64,000 nucleotides of DNA, taken from positions 744,001-808,000 of the forward strand of contig NZ_CP166730.1 in NCBI RefSeq assembly GCF_041320665.1. Reading direction: 5' to 3'. A program made the position numbers and the translations under genes. This stretch comes from Comamonas sp. GB3 AK4-5 (lineage in GTDB: Bacteria > Pseudomonadota > Gammaproteobacteria > Burkholderiales > Burkholderiaceae_C). Below, one piece after another: positions 25,708-34,801 of the stretch (positions within the stretch are counted from its first letter, which is position 1; each line of letters begins with the position of its first letter). The notes under the pieces are model-generated. The model was given only the letters and a program-made list of their open reading frames with translations, was not told the origin of the DNA and searched no databases.

Positions 25708-26598
25708 TCAGCTGTTATAGGCTTCCAGCGGCTTGTCATTGGGTGCCTGCAGCAACTGCTTCAAGGTGTCGCTCATGGGCAGGTTCAGCGGCATGTCCTT
25801 GGGGGGGATGGGCTGGGTGAACCATTTGTCATAGACCTTGGCTACTTCGCCGGACTTCATCATGCCCACCAGGGCGTCATCCACGGCTTTCTTGAATGTG
25901 GGGTCGTCCTTGCGCATCAGCAGGGCGATGGGTTCGGAGCCCAGCACCTCGCCCACCAGCTTGTAGCCCTTGGGGTCCTTGGAGTTGGCGATCACGCCGG
26001 CCAGCAGGTTGTCGTCCAGCACAAAGGCGTCGGCGCGGCCGGATTCCAGCATCAAAAAACTCTCGAAATGGTCCTTGCCCAGCTGGGTCGGCAGCTTGAT
26101 GCTGTGCTCATGGCTGTATTTGCGCAGCAGCTGCACGGCGGTGGTGCCGGCCGAGGCGGCCACGGTCTTGCCATCGAGCTGTTTGAACGAGGTGATGGGC
26201 GAGTCCGCACGCACGGCCATGCGCACCTGGCTGACATAGGTGGTGACGGCAAACGACACCTGTTTTTGGCGGCTGAGGTTGTTGGTCGTGGGGCCGCAGC
26301 CCAGGTCCACGGTGCCGTTTTGCACCAGGGGCAGGGTGTTCTGGGCAGTGATGGCCATGTATTCGATTTTTGCGCTGGGCACGATCTGGGCCAGCACCTT
26401 CTCGCACAGCTCGACGTGGTAGCCCACGTACTTTTGCATGGAGCCCAGGGCGTAGGCCATGGGGGCCGAGCTTTCGCGCACACCGATCACGACCTTGCCG
26501 CTTTTCTGGATTTTTTCCAATGTGGTCTGGGCCTGGGCACCAAAGGTGGCCAGCAGGGCGGTACATGCCAGTGCGATGTTCGCGGTCATAGAGCGCAT
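25708..26598 (-). CDS. ABC transporter periplasmic amino-acid-binding protein (GltI-like)
   Basis: The 296-residue product has a signal peptide (cleavage after GAQAQ) and the bacterial extracellular solute-binding family 3 fold. Features include KSGKVVIGVRESSAPMAY near the N terminus, VDLGCGPTTNN in the middle and GRADAFVLDD in the second lobe. The closest characterised group binds glutamate/aspartate in the periplasm. The start at 26598 is the ATG nearest to AAGGAG (10 bases away); another ATG is three codons in. No permease or ATPase gene adjoins it, so it is an orphan component that must use a transporter encoded elsewhere. It is divergent from the DUF2760 gene. Confidence 0.85.
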   Translation of the reverse strand: MRSMTANIALACTALLATFGAQAQTTLEKIQKSGKVVIGVRESSAPMAYALGSMQKYVGYHVELCEKVLAQIVPSAKIEYMAITAQNTLPLVQNGTVDLGCGPTTNNLSRQKQVSFAVTTYVSQVRMAVRADSPITSFKQLDGKTVAASAGTTAVQLLRKYSHEHSIKLPTQLGKDHFESFLMLESGRADAFVLDDNLLAGVIANSKDPKGYKLVGEVLGSEPIALLMRKDDPTFKKAVDDALVGMMKSGEVAKVYDKWFTQPIPPKDMPLNLPMSDTLKQLLQAPNDKPLEAYNS

Positions 26599-26972
26599 GA
26601 GGGAGAGTCTCCTTGAGTAGTAGGTGGTTGCTAGTGCGCGGGGTTTTTTGTCAAGTGCTTGTCTCAACTATCCGGTAAATAAGTGCATCGTCATAACGAT
26701 GAAATGGAAGAAGGTCATTCATGCAGCGTATGACTTGCGGCCATGCACAGCCGGGCGCAAAGCCATAGCGCAGAGGGTGGCCCCGCTTTTTGGTTAACAT
26801 CCGCGCCTATTTCACGGGCCCGCGCGCGCCAGATTGGGGTGTGCGCGGCCTGGTCAGCAAGGCCGTGCCGCAGCCGCCGGCCTGCTCCTTTTTCGGTCAG
26901 CGCAGCTTGAGTTTCTGAGTGCCAGGCCCGGAATGCACCGGGTCCGCGCGGACCTCATTCGAGACAGATTTC
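26599..26972. other. Divergent intergenic region of 374 bases
   Basis: It lies between the binding-protein gene (minus) and the DUF2760 gene (plus). A short dyad CATCGT-CATA-ACGATG lies at 26686-26701. No gene, clear promoter consensus or repeat family was recognised. Confidence 0.4.
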
Positions 26973-27638
26973 ATGAACACCCACACCCCTCCCTCATTCC
27001 TGAGCCGCATCGCGATTGCCATCGGCAGCTTTTTCGCCATCCTGGGCAATGGTCGCCTGGCCGCCGATGTGGTGCGCCTGCGCGCCGGCGAGGCCCTGGC
27101 CGCCGACGCCGCACCCCAGGAGGTGCGTGTGGAAGTGCCAGTGGAAAAAATCATCGAGAAGATCGTCGAAGTCCGCGTGGAAGTGCCGGTCGAAAAAATC
27201 GTCGAGAAGGTGGTGGAGAAACCGGTAGAAAAACTGGTCGAAAAGACCGTGGAAGTCGCCACCGACACCGCCGCCCTGCAACTGCTGGGCCTGTTGCAGC
27301 GCGAGGCACGCTTTGTGGACTTTATCCAGGAAGAAGTGGCGCCCTATACCGATGCCGAAATCGGCGCCGCCGCCCGCGTGGTGCACCAAGGCTGCCGCAA
27401 GGTGCTGGGCGCGCATTTCACGCTTTCCCCCGTGCGTACCGAGGCCGAAGGCAGCCGTATCACGCTGCAGGCAGGCTTTGATGCCGCAGCCGTGCGCCTG
27501 ACGGGCAATGTGGTGGGCCAGGCCCCCTTTACCGGCACCCTGGGTCATCGCGGCTGGCAGGTCAGCGAGGTCAAGCTGCCCCAGCTCACCGATGCCAAGG
27601 CCGCTGCCATCATTGCCCAGGCCGAGGTGGAGCTGTGA
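26973..27638 (+). CDS. DUF2760 protein with charged repeat helix, partner of Hsp70-like proteins
   Basis: This 221-residue protein starts with a hydrophobic segment (residues about 9-25) that may anchor it in the membrane. Residues about 50-95 are built from repeated V-E-[VK]-P-V-E-K and IVEK units. The C-terminal DUF2760 domain follows, including ARFVDFIQEEV and a GFDAAAVRLTG segment. The biochemical role is unknown. The family is commonly found beside the two Hsp70-like genes that follow here, suggesting a membrane-linked chaperone set. The ATG at 26973 was preferred to an upstream start because it precedes the conserved region; its ribosome binding site is weak. Its stop overlaps or adjoins the next start. 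Confidence 0.72.
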   Translation: MNTHTPPSFLSRIAIAIGSFFAILGNGRLAADVVRLRAGEALAADAAPQEVRVEVPVEKIIEKIVEVRVEVPVEKIVEKVVEKPVEKLVEKTVEVATDTAALQLLGLLQREARFVDFIQEEVAPYTDAEIGAAARVVHQGCRKVLGAHFTLSPVRTEAEGSRITLQAGFDAAAVRLTGNVVGQAPFTGTLGHRGWQVSEVKLPQLTDAKAAAIIAQAEVEL

Positions 27639-27640
27639 GC

Positions 27641-29509
27641 ATGAACCAGAACCAGAACGCCAAATTCAGCATTGGCATCGACCTGGGTACCACGCACTGC
27701 GCCCTGTCCTATGTGGACAAGGTCGCCAGCGATGGCGAGCAAGTGCAGCAGCAGGTGCTGCCCATTCCCCAGCTCACCGCCCCGGCCAGCGTGCAGGCCC
27801 TGCCGCTGCTGCCGTCTTTTCTCTATCTGCCGCATGAGAGCGAACTGAGCGAGGCCGAGCGCACGTTGCCCGGCGCCGCAGCGCAAGACTTCATCGCCGG
27901 TGAATTCGCCCGCGCACGGGGCGCGGCCACGCCCATTCGCTTGGTGAGCAGCGCCAAGAGCTGGCTGTGCCACCCCGGTGTGGACCGCCGCGCCGGCATT
28001 TTGCCGGCCGATGCGCCCGAAGAAGTCAGCCGCATCTCGCCGCTGACGGCATCCACCCGCTATCTGCAGCATCTGCGCTGGGCCTGGGAACAGGCCCATC
28101 CCGAGGCGCCTTTTGCCGAGCAGGACATCACCGTCACCATCCCCGCCTCGTTCGACCCCGCTGCGCGCGAGCTGACGGCCGAGGCCTGCAAGGCCGCAGG
28201 TTTTCAAAACCTCACGCTGCTGGAAGAACCGCAGGCCGCGCTGTACAGCTGGATTCAGGCCAGCGGCGGTGACTGGCGCAAGCAGGTCCGCCATGGCGAC
28301 ATCATCCTGGTGGTGGACGTGGGCGGTGGCACCACCGACCTGTCGCTGATTGCAGTGCTGGAGCGTGAAGGCAATCTGGAGCTGCAGCGCATTGCCGTGG
28401 GCGAGCACATCCTTTTGGGTGGCGACAATATGGACCTGGCCCTGGCCTATGGTGTGGCCCGCAAGCTGGCGCAAGAGGGCAAGCCATTGGACGCCTGGCA
28501 GACCCGGGCCCTGGCCCATGGCTGCCGCGCCGCCAAGGAGCAGTTGCTGGCCGACGCCACGCTGCAGTCCGTGCCCGTGGTCGTGCCCAGCCGGGGAAGC
28601 AAGTTGATTGGCGGCAGCATCCGCACCGAAGTCACGTGTGATGAAGTGCTGGCCATGTTGGTCGAAGGCTTCTTCCCCAAGGTGGCCGTCAGTGACAAGC
28701 CCCAAACCCGTGCCCGTGGCGCGCTCACGCAGCTGGGCCTGCCCTATGCACAGGATGCCGCAGTCACCCGCCATCTGGCCGCCTTTTTGACCCGCCAGGT
28801 CAATGCCCTGGCCGAGATTGAAGGCGTACAAGGTGACCAGGTGGAGGGCTCCACCTTTTTGCACCCCACGGCTGTTTTGTTCAACGGTGGCGTGCTCAAG
28901 GCGCCCCAGATCGAGCAGCGCATTCTGGACGTCATCAACGGCTGGCTGGATGAAGAGGCCTGCGAGAGCGCCCGCCTGCTGGAGGGCGCCAATCTGGACC
29001 TGGCCGTGGCCCGTGGTGCGGCCTACTTTGGCCATATTGCGGGCTCAGGCCGTGGCATGCGCATACGCGGTGGCACGGCGCAAAGCTACTACGTGGGCGT
29101 GGAGAGCAATATGCCCGCCATCCCTGGCATGGAGCCCCCCATCTCGGCCCTGTGCCTGGCGCCCTTTGGCATGGAAGAGGGCACGGAAGTGGCCCTGGAC
29201 GCGCAAGAGTTCGGCCTGGTCGTGGGCGAGCCGGTGCGCCTGCGCTTTTTTGGTTCCAGCGTGCGCCGCAGCGATGCGGTCGGCACCATGCTGGACTTCT
29301 GGGGCCCGGAAGAGCTGGTCGAGCTGCAAGAGATTGAACTGAACCTGCCCGCCTCCGGCCGCGCTGCCGGTGAGGTGGTACCTGTGACCTTGGTGGCCCG
29401 CGTCACCGACATCGGCACGCTGGAGCTCAATGCAGTGCCCGTGGGCGGCAGCGAGCGTTGGAAGGTGGAGTTGGATGTGCGGGCGCAGACGTCCGAAGCA
29501 GCTGAATAA
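27641..29509 (+). CDS. Hsp70-family protein, HscA/DnaK-like
   Basis: This 622-residue protein carries an actin-like ATPase domain with phosphate motif 1 (IGIDLGTTH near residue 10), phosphate motif 2 (VVDVGGGTTDLS near 224) and the LLEEPQAALY segment. Its C-terminal part is shorter and unlike the DnaK substrate-binding domain. It is a relative of DnaK rather than the housekeeping chaperone, and its client is unknown. The ATG at 27641 lies 8 bases after GGAG; a GTG at 27635 overlaps the DUF2760 stop. Tight coupling to the DUF2760 gene implies a joint function. Confidence 0.82.
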   Translation: MNQNQNAKFSIGIDLGTTHCALSYVDKVASDGEQVQQQVLPIPQLTAPASVQALPLLPSFLYLPHESELSEAERTLPGAAAQDFIAGEFARARGAATPIRLVSSAKSWLCHPGVDRRAGILPADAPEEVSRISPLTASTRYLQHLRWAWEQAHPEAPFAEQDITVTIPASFDPAARELTAEACKAAGFQNLTLLEEPQAALYSWIQASGGDWRKQVRHGDIILVVDVGGGTTDLSLIAVLEREGNLELQRIAVGEHILLGGDNMDLALAYGVARKLAQEGKPLDAWQTRALAHGCRAAKEQLLADATLQSVPVVVPSRGSKLIGGSIRTEVTCDEVLAMLVEGFFPKVAVSDKPQTRARGALTQLGLPYAQDAAVTRHLAAFLTRQVNALAEIEGVQGDQVEGSTFLHPTAVLFNGGVLKAPQIEQRILDVINGWLDEEACESARLLEGANLDLAVARGAAYFGHIAGSGRGMRIRGGTAQSYYVGVESNMPAIPGMEPPISALCLAPFGMEEGTEVALDAQEFGLVVGEPVRLRFFGSSVRRSDAVGTMLDFWGPEELVELQEIELNLPASGRAAGEVVPVTLVARVTDIGTLELNAVPVGGSERWKVELDVRAQTSEAAE

Positions 29510-29530
29510 AGCTTGTTGCTTATCAAGCGA

Positions 29531-29565
29531 AAGTCCGCTGACTGCAAAGTTGGCGGGCTTTTTTT
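29531..29565 (+). terminator. Terminator of the first Hsp70-like gene
   Basis: AAGTCCGC and GCGGGCTT pair (one G-T wobble) and are followed by a run of T. It lies 21 bases after the stop codon. Confidence 0.7.
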
Positions 29566-29600
29566 GTGTCGTGACGAACTCTTCGCCCGATTGGCTATTC

Positions 29601-29692
29601 GTCTCAGGCGCTGCTGTGAATTGATATTCCGAAGCCGGGGTGAGACCCGGCCTCTGGATGTCATGTTCGCACAGCAGCACAATTCGTCGTGA
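29601..29692 (-). repeat. Dispersed intergenic repeat family 1, short internally deleted copy
   Basis: Read on the minus strand, it carries the left end of the element (GACGAATTGTGCTGCTG, then GAGGCCGGGTCTC) joined directly to the right end (GGCTTCGGAATATCA...GCCTGAGAC). The several hundred central bases present in the copies at 15555 and 17248 are missing. Confidence 0.72.
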
Positions 29693-29732
29693 AGCTATAA
29701 CCAATCAGTCGCTTCGCAGGCGACTTAGGGCT

Positions 29733-30752
29733 TCAAAACTCATGCCGCAACCCCACCCCCATGGTGCGCGCATCCTGGCCAAAGGCCACCCCGTTTTTAA
29801 AGCCATAGCCATATTTCACGTTCGCGCTGTTATCCAGCTTGGTGTAGAGGGCATAGACCTTGGTGCGGCGGCTGAGGTTGTAGTTGCAGCCCAGCATCAG
29901 CTGGCGGGCGCTGCTGTCGGCCACCTGGTCCCATTGGCCGGTTGCACCATAGCCAACGACAAACTGGGCGGCGCCTGCCGTGTACATGGCGCTCACGCGT
30001 GCGTTATTGCGCTGGCCGCAGGCTGCACCGCCGTTGTTGCAAGCCAGGCCCAAGGCATCGGTGGCGCGCTGAAAGTAGGCCGCAATCTGGAAAGGGCCCG
30101 CGGTGTAGTGCGCACGCAGGCCCCATTGGCTGCTGTCGCCATGGTGAGAATAGCCTGCCGCCAGTGACCAGGCGCCCAGTGCCCAGTTGGCCGCCAGGTC
30201 ATAGCTGTTTTTCTGGGTGCTGTCGGGATCTCTTTCATGCAGGGAGACGGCACTCACCACTGTCAGTCCATTCACGGTGGGAGAGGTGTAAGCGATGCCA
30301 TTGCTACCCCTTGTGACGATGTGGTAGAGCGCGTCGGATACTGCACCCGTATCGTGGTTGGGCTGGTCCAGAACTCCGTAGTCGGCGACAAAATCATAGG
30401 AGCGCCCCCCAGTCATACCCATCGAAAGCTGGCCGAAATTTCCGGCCAGATAGACATTGCTGTTGCGCTTGAAAGACATGCCGCCATCGGCCAGCATGCC
30501 GGCTCCCGTGTCGGACTGAAAGCCCGCCTCCAGTGCAAAGCCTGCCTTCATGCCCTGGCCCAGCGATTCGCTGCCCAGAAAGCCTATGCGGGAGTTGTTG
30601 TTGACCATGGCGGTCACGCTGTTTCCGCCCACGGTCTGCCGCTCTATCGAGGTGTTGATGCGGCCGTAGATGCGGAGGTCGCTTTGCGCCCAAACGGCGC
30701 TGTTGCTGGCGGTGGTCAGCATGGCAATCATCACAGAGGTCTTGGTGCGCAT
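29733..30752 (-). CDS. Outer-membrane porin, porin_4 (Omp32-like)
   Basis: This 339-residue porin has a signal peptide (cleavage probably at AVWAQ), the usual porin_4 opening DLRIYGRINTS, the SRIGFLGSE segment, and a C terminus ending LRHEF. It is expected to form a 16-stranded trimeric channel for small hydrophilic, often anionic, solutes. The start at 30752 was chosen because it begins the signal peptide; no strong ribosome binding site precedes it. It lies on the opposite strand between two Hsp70-like genes that are usually adjacent, which suggests an insertion. Confidence 0.88.
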   Translation of the reverse strand: MRTKTSVMIAMLTTASNSAVWAQSDLRIYGRINTSIERQTVGGNSVTAMVNNNSRIGFLGSESLGQGMKAGFALEAGFQSDTGAGMLADGGMSFKRNSNVYLAGNFGQLSMGMTGGRSYDFVADYGVLDQPNHDTGAVSDALYHIVTRGSNGIAYTSPTVNGLTVVSAVSLHERDPDSTQKNSYDLAANWALGAWSLAAGYSHHGDSSQWGLRAHYTAGPFQIAAYFQRATDALGLACNNGGAACGQRNNARVSAMYTAGAAQFVVGYGATGQWDQVADSSARQLMLGCNYNLSRRTKVYALYTKLDNSANVKYGYGFKNGVAFGQDARTMGVGLRHEF

Positions 30753-31001
30753 GGTGGTGGTCCGGATCGTGAATGAAGTGGGGAGGGTCCAAGCAATCGG
30801 GTCGAACGCGCGTGCACGAGGGCATTCCGCAAAGGTCTGCCTGTGCTTGAATGGCAAGTTGCATGCCAGGGCGGTGCAACAGTTTGTGTGGCGCCCATGG
30901 CTGGTGCTGGCTTGCGCTGCGGCACACCGGCAGATGCAAGGGCTTGGCCGGGCTTGCTACGATTGCTCACAGATAGAACCCGGTTTGCCCCCTTGATTGC
31001 C

Positions 31002-33899
31002 ATGTCCCCACCCCGTCCCACCTACGCCATCGGCATCGACCTGGGCACCAGCCACACCGTGGCCGCCTATGCCCCGTTGGAGGGAGGGACCGTCGCTGTG
31101 GCTGCGCCCTGTATCGCGCTGCTGCCCATTCCCCAGCGCAGCAGCGCGGGGGAGGTGATTGCCCAGCCGTTGCTGCCCTCGGTGCGCTACCAGGCAGCGG
31201 TGGGTGAGCTGGGGGATGCCTGGCAACAGCCCTGGCCGCCGCAGGGGGCGAGCGAGGCAGGACCCGCCGTCATCGGCCGTTGGGCACGCGAGCTGGGGGC
31301 CGCTGTGCCGGGGCGCCTGGTGGCCAGCGCCAAGAGCTGGCTGTCGCACCAGGGCGTGGACCGCAGCGCCGCCATACTGCCCTGGGGAGGCGGTGACGAT
31401 GTGGCCAAGGTCTCGCCCGTGCAGGCCTCTGCCAGCTATCTGGCCCATGTGAAATCGGCCTGGGATGCAGCACACCCCGAGGCCCCGCTGGCACAGCAGG
31501 CCCTGGTGCTGACGGTGCCGGCGTCGTTTGACGAAGGCGCGCGGGCGCTGACGCTGGAGGCAGCCCAGCTGGCCGGCCTGCCCCAGGTGCAGCTGCTGGA
31601 AGAGCCCAAGGCCGCTTTCCACGACTGGCTGTTGCTGCAAGGCGATGCCCTGGTCACGCAACTGGCGGACAGCCGCCTGGTGCTGGTGGTGGACGTGGGC
31701 GGTGGCACCACCGATCTGAGCCTGATTCGCGTGGACACCGCAGAGCCGGGCGCCCCGCATGGTGGCCTGCCCACGCTCACCCGCACCGCCGTGGGCGAGC
31801 ATCTGATGCTGGGGGGGGATAACATGGACCTGGCCCTGGCCCACCAGCTCGAGCCCCAGTTTGCGGGCGAAGGCGGCAGGCTCACGGCCGCCCGCTTTGC
31901 CCAGTTGGTGCAGCGCTGCCGCCAGGCCAAGGAGCAGCTATTGGCTGCGAACGCGCCCGAGCAGGTGGCCGTCACCCTGCTGGGCGCGGGCAGCCGGCTG
32001 CTAGCCGCCACCCAGTCCGCCACGCTCACGCGCGCCCAGGTGCAGCACTGCGTGGTGGACGGATTCTTTCCGCAGGTGCAGCTGGCAGATACCCCGGCCA
32101 GGCGCCAGGGCGGACTGCGTGGCCTGGGCCTGCCCTATCCGGCCGATGCGGCCATCACCCGGCATCTGGCGCAGTTTTTGGCCCAGCATGCGGGCCCTGC
32201 TCTTTCCGATACCCTGCCGGACACCGTGCTGCTCAATGGCGGCGTCTTCCATGCAGCCGCCATTGCCCAGCGCCTGGCCCAGCAGCTCAGTGACTGGCGC
32301 GGCAGCCCCGTGCGCGTGCTGCACAACCCGCACCCGGACTGGGCCGTGGCACGGGGTGCGGCAGCCCATGGCCTGACCCAGCAGGCCAGGCATAGGTCTG
32401 AGCAAAATACGCCTGCAGCGCAATCCCCATCAGCACCTGCAGCTCCCAAATCCATGGTGCCGCAAATTGGCGGCGGCGCGGCACGCAGCTACTGGCTGCT
32501 GCTGCCGGGCAAGGCGGGCGAGGCCCCCCAGGGCCTGTGTCTGCTGCCGCGCGGCACCGAAGAAGGCGTGCGCCTGTTGCTCACGGGCCGGCGCTTTGCG
32601 CTCAGGCTGGGCCAGGCCGTGCGCTTCAGCTTGCTGGCACACAGCAGCGGCCAGCCGGCCCAGGCCGGGCAGATTGCCCCGTTGCAAGGCGATGGCTGGG
32701 TGGAGCTGCCACCGATTGCCACCGTGCTGCCGGCCCCTGAGGCGCTGAGCCAAGGGCGCAGCACGGCCCAGATCGAGGTGCAGCTGCAGGCCTGCATGAG
32801 CGAGCTGGGCACGCTGGAGGTGCGCTGCGTGGCGGTGGATGATGCAGCGCAGTCCTGGCTGCTGCCTTTTCAGCTGCGTGGTGCTGCTATGAAAAACGAT
32901 GCTGGCAGTGCAGATGCAGCCAGCGTTGCAGACCAAAAAAGCTTGCAATCCGACGACCGCCAGCTGCCCCAGGCCGTGGCTCAGATCGAACGTATCTTTG
33001 GCAACCAGTCGCAGGACGTAGAGGCCAAAGAGGTGCGCCAGCTGCGCCAGTCGCTGGAAAAAATCCTGGGCCCGCGCGAGGCATGGGATGTGGCCCTGCT
33101 GCGCGCCTTGTTTGATGCGCTGCTGGCCCGCGCCAAGCGCCGCCGTCGCACGCCCGAGCATGAGCGCGTGTGGCTGAACCTGGCCGGCTGGTGTCTGCGC
33201 CCCGGCGTGGGCGCCCAGCTCGATACCTGGCGCGTGGAGCAGGTCTGGGCCTTGTATGACCAGGGCTTGGCCCATGGCAAAGAGACCGCCAACTGGACGG
33301 AGTGGTGGGTGTTCTGGCGCCGCGTGGCCGCCGGCCTGAATGCGGAGCAGCAGCTGCAACTGCTGGAGGCCGTGGCCGGCCAGATGCAAAAAGCGGTGCA
33401 ACAAACCACACGCTCCGGCGGCAAGAGCAGCCACGGCAGCTATGACGACATGCTGCGCCTGTTTGCCGCCATGGAGGCCGTGCCCTGGCAGTACCGCCAG
33501 GAAATGGGCCAGTGGATGCTGCAGCGTTTGAAGCGCCCGGATGAGACCGTGCACACCTGGTGGGCCATAGGCCGCTTGGCCGCACGCCAGTCATTGGCCG
33601 CCAATGCCCATCTGGTGATGCCGCCCGAGGCTGCCCAGGAGTTTCTGAGCGCCACCCTGGCCCAGGACTGGCGCAAGAACGAAACAGCCATGTTTGCCGC
33701 CGTGCAAATCACCCGCATGACCGGCGACCGTGCGCGTGACCTACCCGATGTCGTGCGCGCCCAGGTGCTGGAAAAAATGCGGGCTGCAGGTGCACCCGAG
33801 CGCTGGGTCGCCATGGTCGAGCAGGTGGTGCAGATGGCGGCAGAAGACCAGAAACGCAGCCTGGGAGATAGTCTGCCGCCGGGGCTGGTGCTGTTGTGA
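31002..33899 (+). CDS. Large Hsp70-family protein with C-terminal DUF3731
   Basis: This 965-residue protein has an Hsp70-type ATPase domain: IGIDLGTSHTV near residue 10, VVDVGGGTTDLS near 231, LLEEPKAAFHDW between them. The nucleotide-binding part continues to about residue 480. The last ~350 residues (from about AQIERIFGNQSQ) match the DUF3731 region linked to such Hsp70 proteins and contain no DnaK-like peptide-binding domain. Role unknown. It probably functions with the DUF2760 and first Hsp70-like proteins. The ATG at 31002 starts the conserved region, though the ribosome binding site is poor. The G8 run at 31811-31818 lies inside the ATPase domain. Confidence 0.82.
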   Translation: MSPPRPTYAIGIDLGTSHTVAAYAPLEGGTVAVAAPCIALLPIPQRSSAGEVIAQPLLPSVRYQAAVGELGDAWQQPWPPQGASEAGPAVIGRWARELGAAVPGRLVASAKSWLSHQGVDRSAAILPWGGGDDVAKVSPVQASASYLAHVKSAWDAAHPEAPLAQQALVLTVPASFDEGARALTLEAAQLAGLPQVQLLEEPKAAFHDWLLLQGDALVTQLADSRLVLVVDVGGGTTDLSLIRVDTAEPGAPHGGLPTLTRTAVGEHLMLGGDNMDLALAHQLEPQFAGEGGRLTAARFAQLVQRCRQAKEQLLAANAPEQVAVTLLGAGSRLLAATQSATLTRAQVQHCVVDGFFPQVQLADTPARRQGGLRGLGLPYPADAAITRHLAQFLAQHAGPALSDTLPDTVLLNGGVFHAAAIAQRLAQQLSDWRGSPVRVLHNPHPDWAVARGAAAHGLTQQARHRSEQNTPAAQSPSAPAAPKSMVPQIGGGAARSYWLLLPGKAGEAPQGLCLLPRGTEEGVRLLLTGRRFALRLGQAVRFSLLAHSSGQPAQAGQIAPLQGDGWVELPPIATVLPAPEALSQGRSTAQIEVQLQACMSELGTLEVRCVAVDDAAQSWLLPFQLRGAAMKNDAGSADAASVADQKSLQSDDRQLPQAVAQIERIFGNQSQDVEAKEVRQLRQSLEKILGPREAWDVALLRALFDALLARAKRRRRTPEHERVWLNLAGWCLRPGVGAQLDTWRVEQVWALYDQGLAHGKETANWTEWWVFWRRVAAGLNAEQQLQLLEAVAGQMQKAVQQTTRSGGKSSHGSYDDMLRLFAAMEAVPWQYRQEMGQWMLQRLKRPDETVHTWWAIGRLAARQSLAANAHLVMPPEAAQEFLSATLAQDWRKNETAMFAAVQITRMTGDRARDLPDVVRAQVLEKMRAAGAPERWVAMVEQVVQMAAEDQKRSLGDSLPPGLVLL

Positions 33900-33914
33900 G
33901 AGGACGTAGGGACG

Positions 33915-34748
33915 ATGAATAAACGGCAGCCACAAAGGCTTTCACCTTCGCAACTGACGGAGACCGATCGTTTAAGGCGTAAACGGCGCAACGCTGTGGC
34001 GAAAGCCGTGCAAGGCATGATGGGCCAATCATGGGTGATGAGAGGCATGCTTCATGCGCAACTCGGTCTGAGGGAGGGCGCTTCAACAGCGGTTGCAGGC
34101 TTTGCGTTGCATCCAGCATGGGCCCAGCAGTGCTGGGGGCACAAGCTTGTAGTGCATGTCGCAGTGGAGATAATCAGGCATTACCTGGCGGACTGGTTGG
34201 AGGTCGGGGGGCGGCGAATCCACACCAGCGATTTCTTTCTGGCCTATGGGGCTGGGATAGAGCAGGTCAAATATGACATTGAGCGACTCAATGTTTTGAA
34301 GGAAGCGCGTGAGTTGATGGCGGCGAGCTGGGACTTCCAGCGGACGGACGCTTATGCCCAAATGGTGCATGCGATAGGACAACAGCGGTCTGTCATGCGC
34401 CAGCAGGTGAAGTTGGATACCTTGGAAAAAGTGGAGGCCTATTTTTTAAGGTTCCATGCCTTGTACAAGTCTGTAATTGACCATGGGTTGCTATCAAATC
34501 GGGATGTGGTTAGTGAGCTAGGCCAGGCTCCAGATCGAGAAATCGGCATTGCTTTGGGGCGAGATGGGGGACTGGTGAAATTACATGGTGGACAGCATCG
34601 TTTTGCACTGGCTGTGGCGCAAGGCATGAAGACCATTCCTGTTGAATTGCGAATGGTGCATGCAGATGTAGTTGCATCTGCATGTAGGGCACATCAATGT
34701 TCGGCGGTGGAGGCTGTTGAGATACTTGCTCGCAATTTGAGACACTAA
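33915..34748 (+). CDS. Uncharacterised protein with ParB/sulfiredoxin-like GGQHR motif
   Basis: I recognise no named family for the whole 277-residue protein. Near the C terminus, around residues 210-240, it has EIGIALGRDGG followed by LHGGQHRFALA and a V-E-L strand. This resembles the nucleotide-binding G-G-x-H-R motif of the ParB/sulfiredoxin fold. The N-terminal 35 residues are strongly basic (RLRRKRRNAVAK). No signal peptide or membrane helix is present. It starts 15 bases after the DUF3731-Hsp70 stop. By eye its second half is near 50% G+C, well below its neighbours, which suggests acquisition by transfer. Confidence 0.62.
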   Translation: MNKRQPQRLSPSQLTETDRLRRKRRNAVAKAVQGMMGQSWVMRGMLHAQLGLREGASTAVAGFALHPAWAQQCWGHKLVVHVAVEIIRHYLADWLEVGGRRIHTSDFFLAYGAGIEQVKYDIERLNVLKEARELMAASWDFQRTDAYAQMVHAIGQQRSVMRQQVKLDTLEKVEAYFLRFHALYKSVIDHGLLSNRDVVSELGQAPDREIGIALGRDGGLVKLHGGQHRFALAVAQGMKTIPVELRMVHADVVASACRAHQCSAVEAVEILARNLRH

Positions 34749-34801
34749 CCTCCGATGCTTATGAGTGGCGGAGAGAGAGTTCGAGAGACGCAATTCCGTG
34801 A

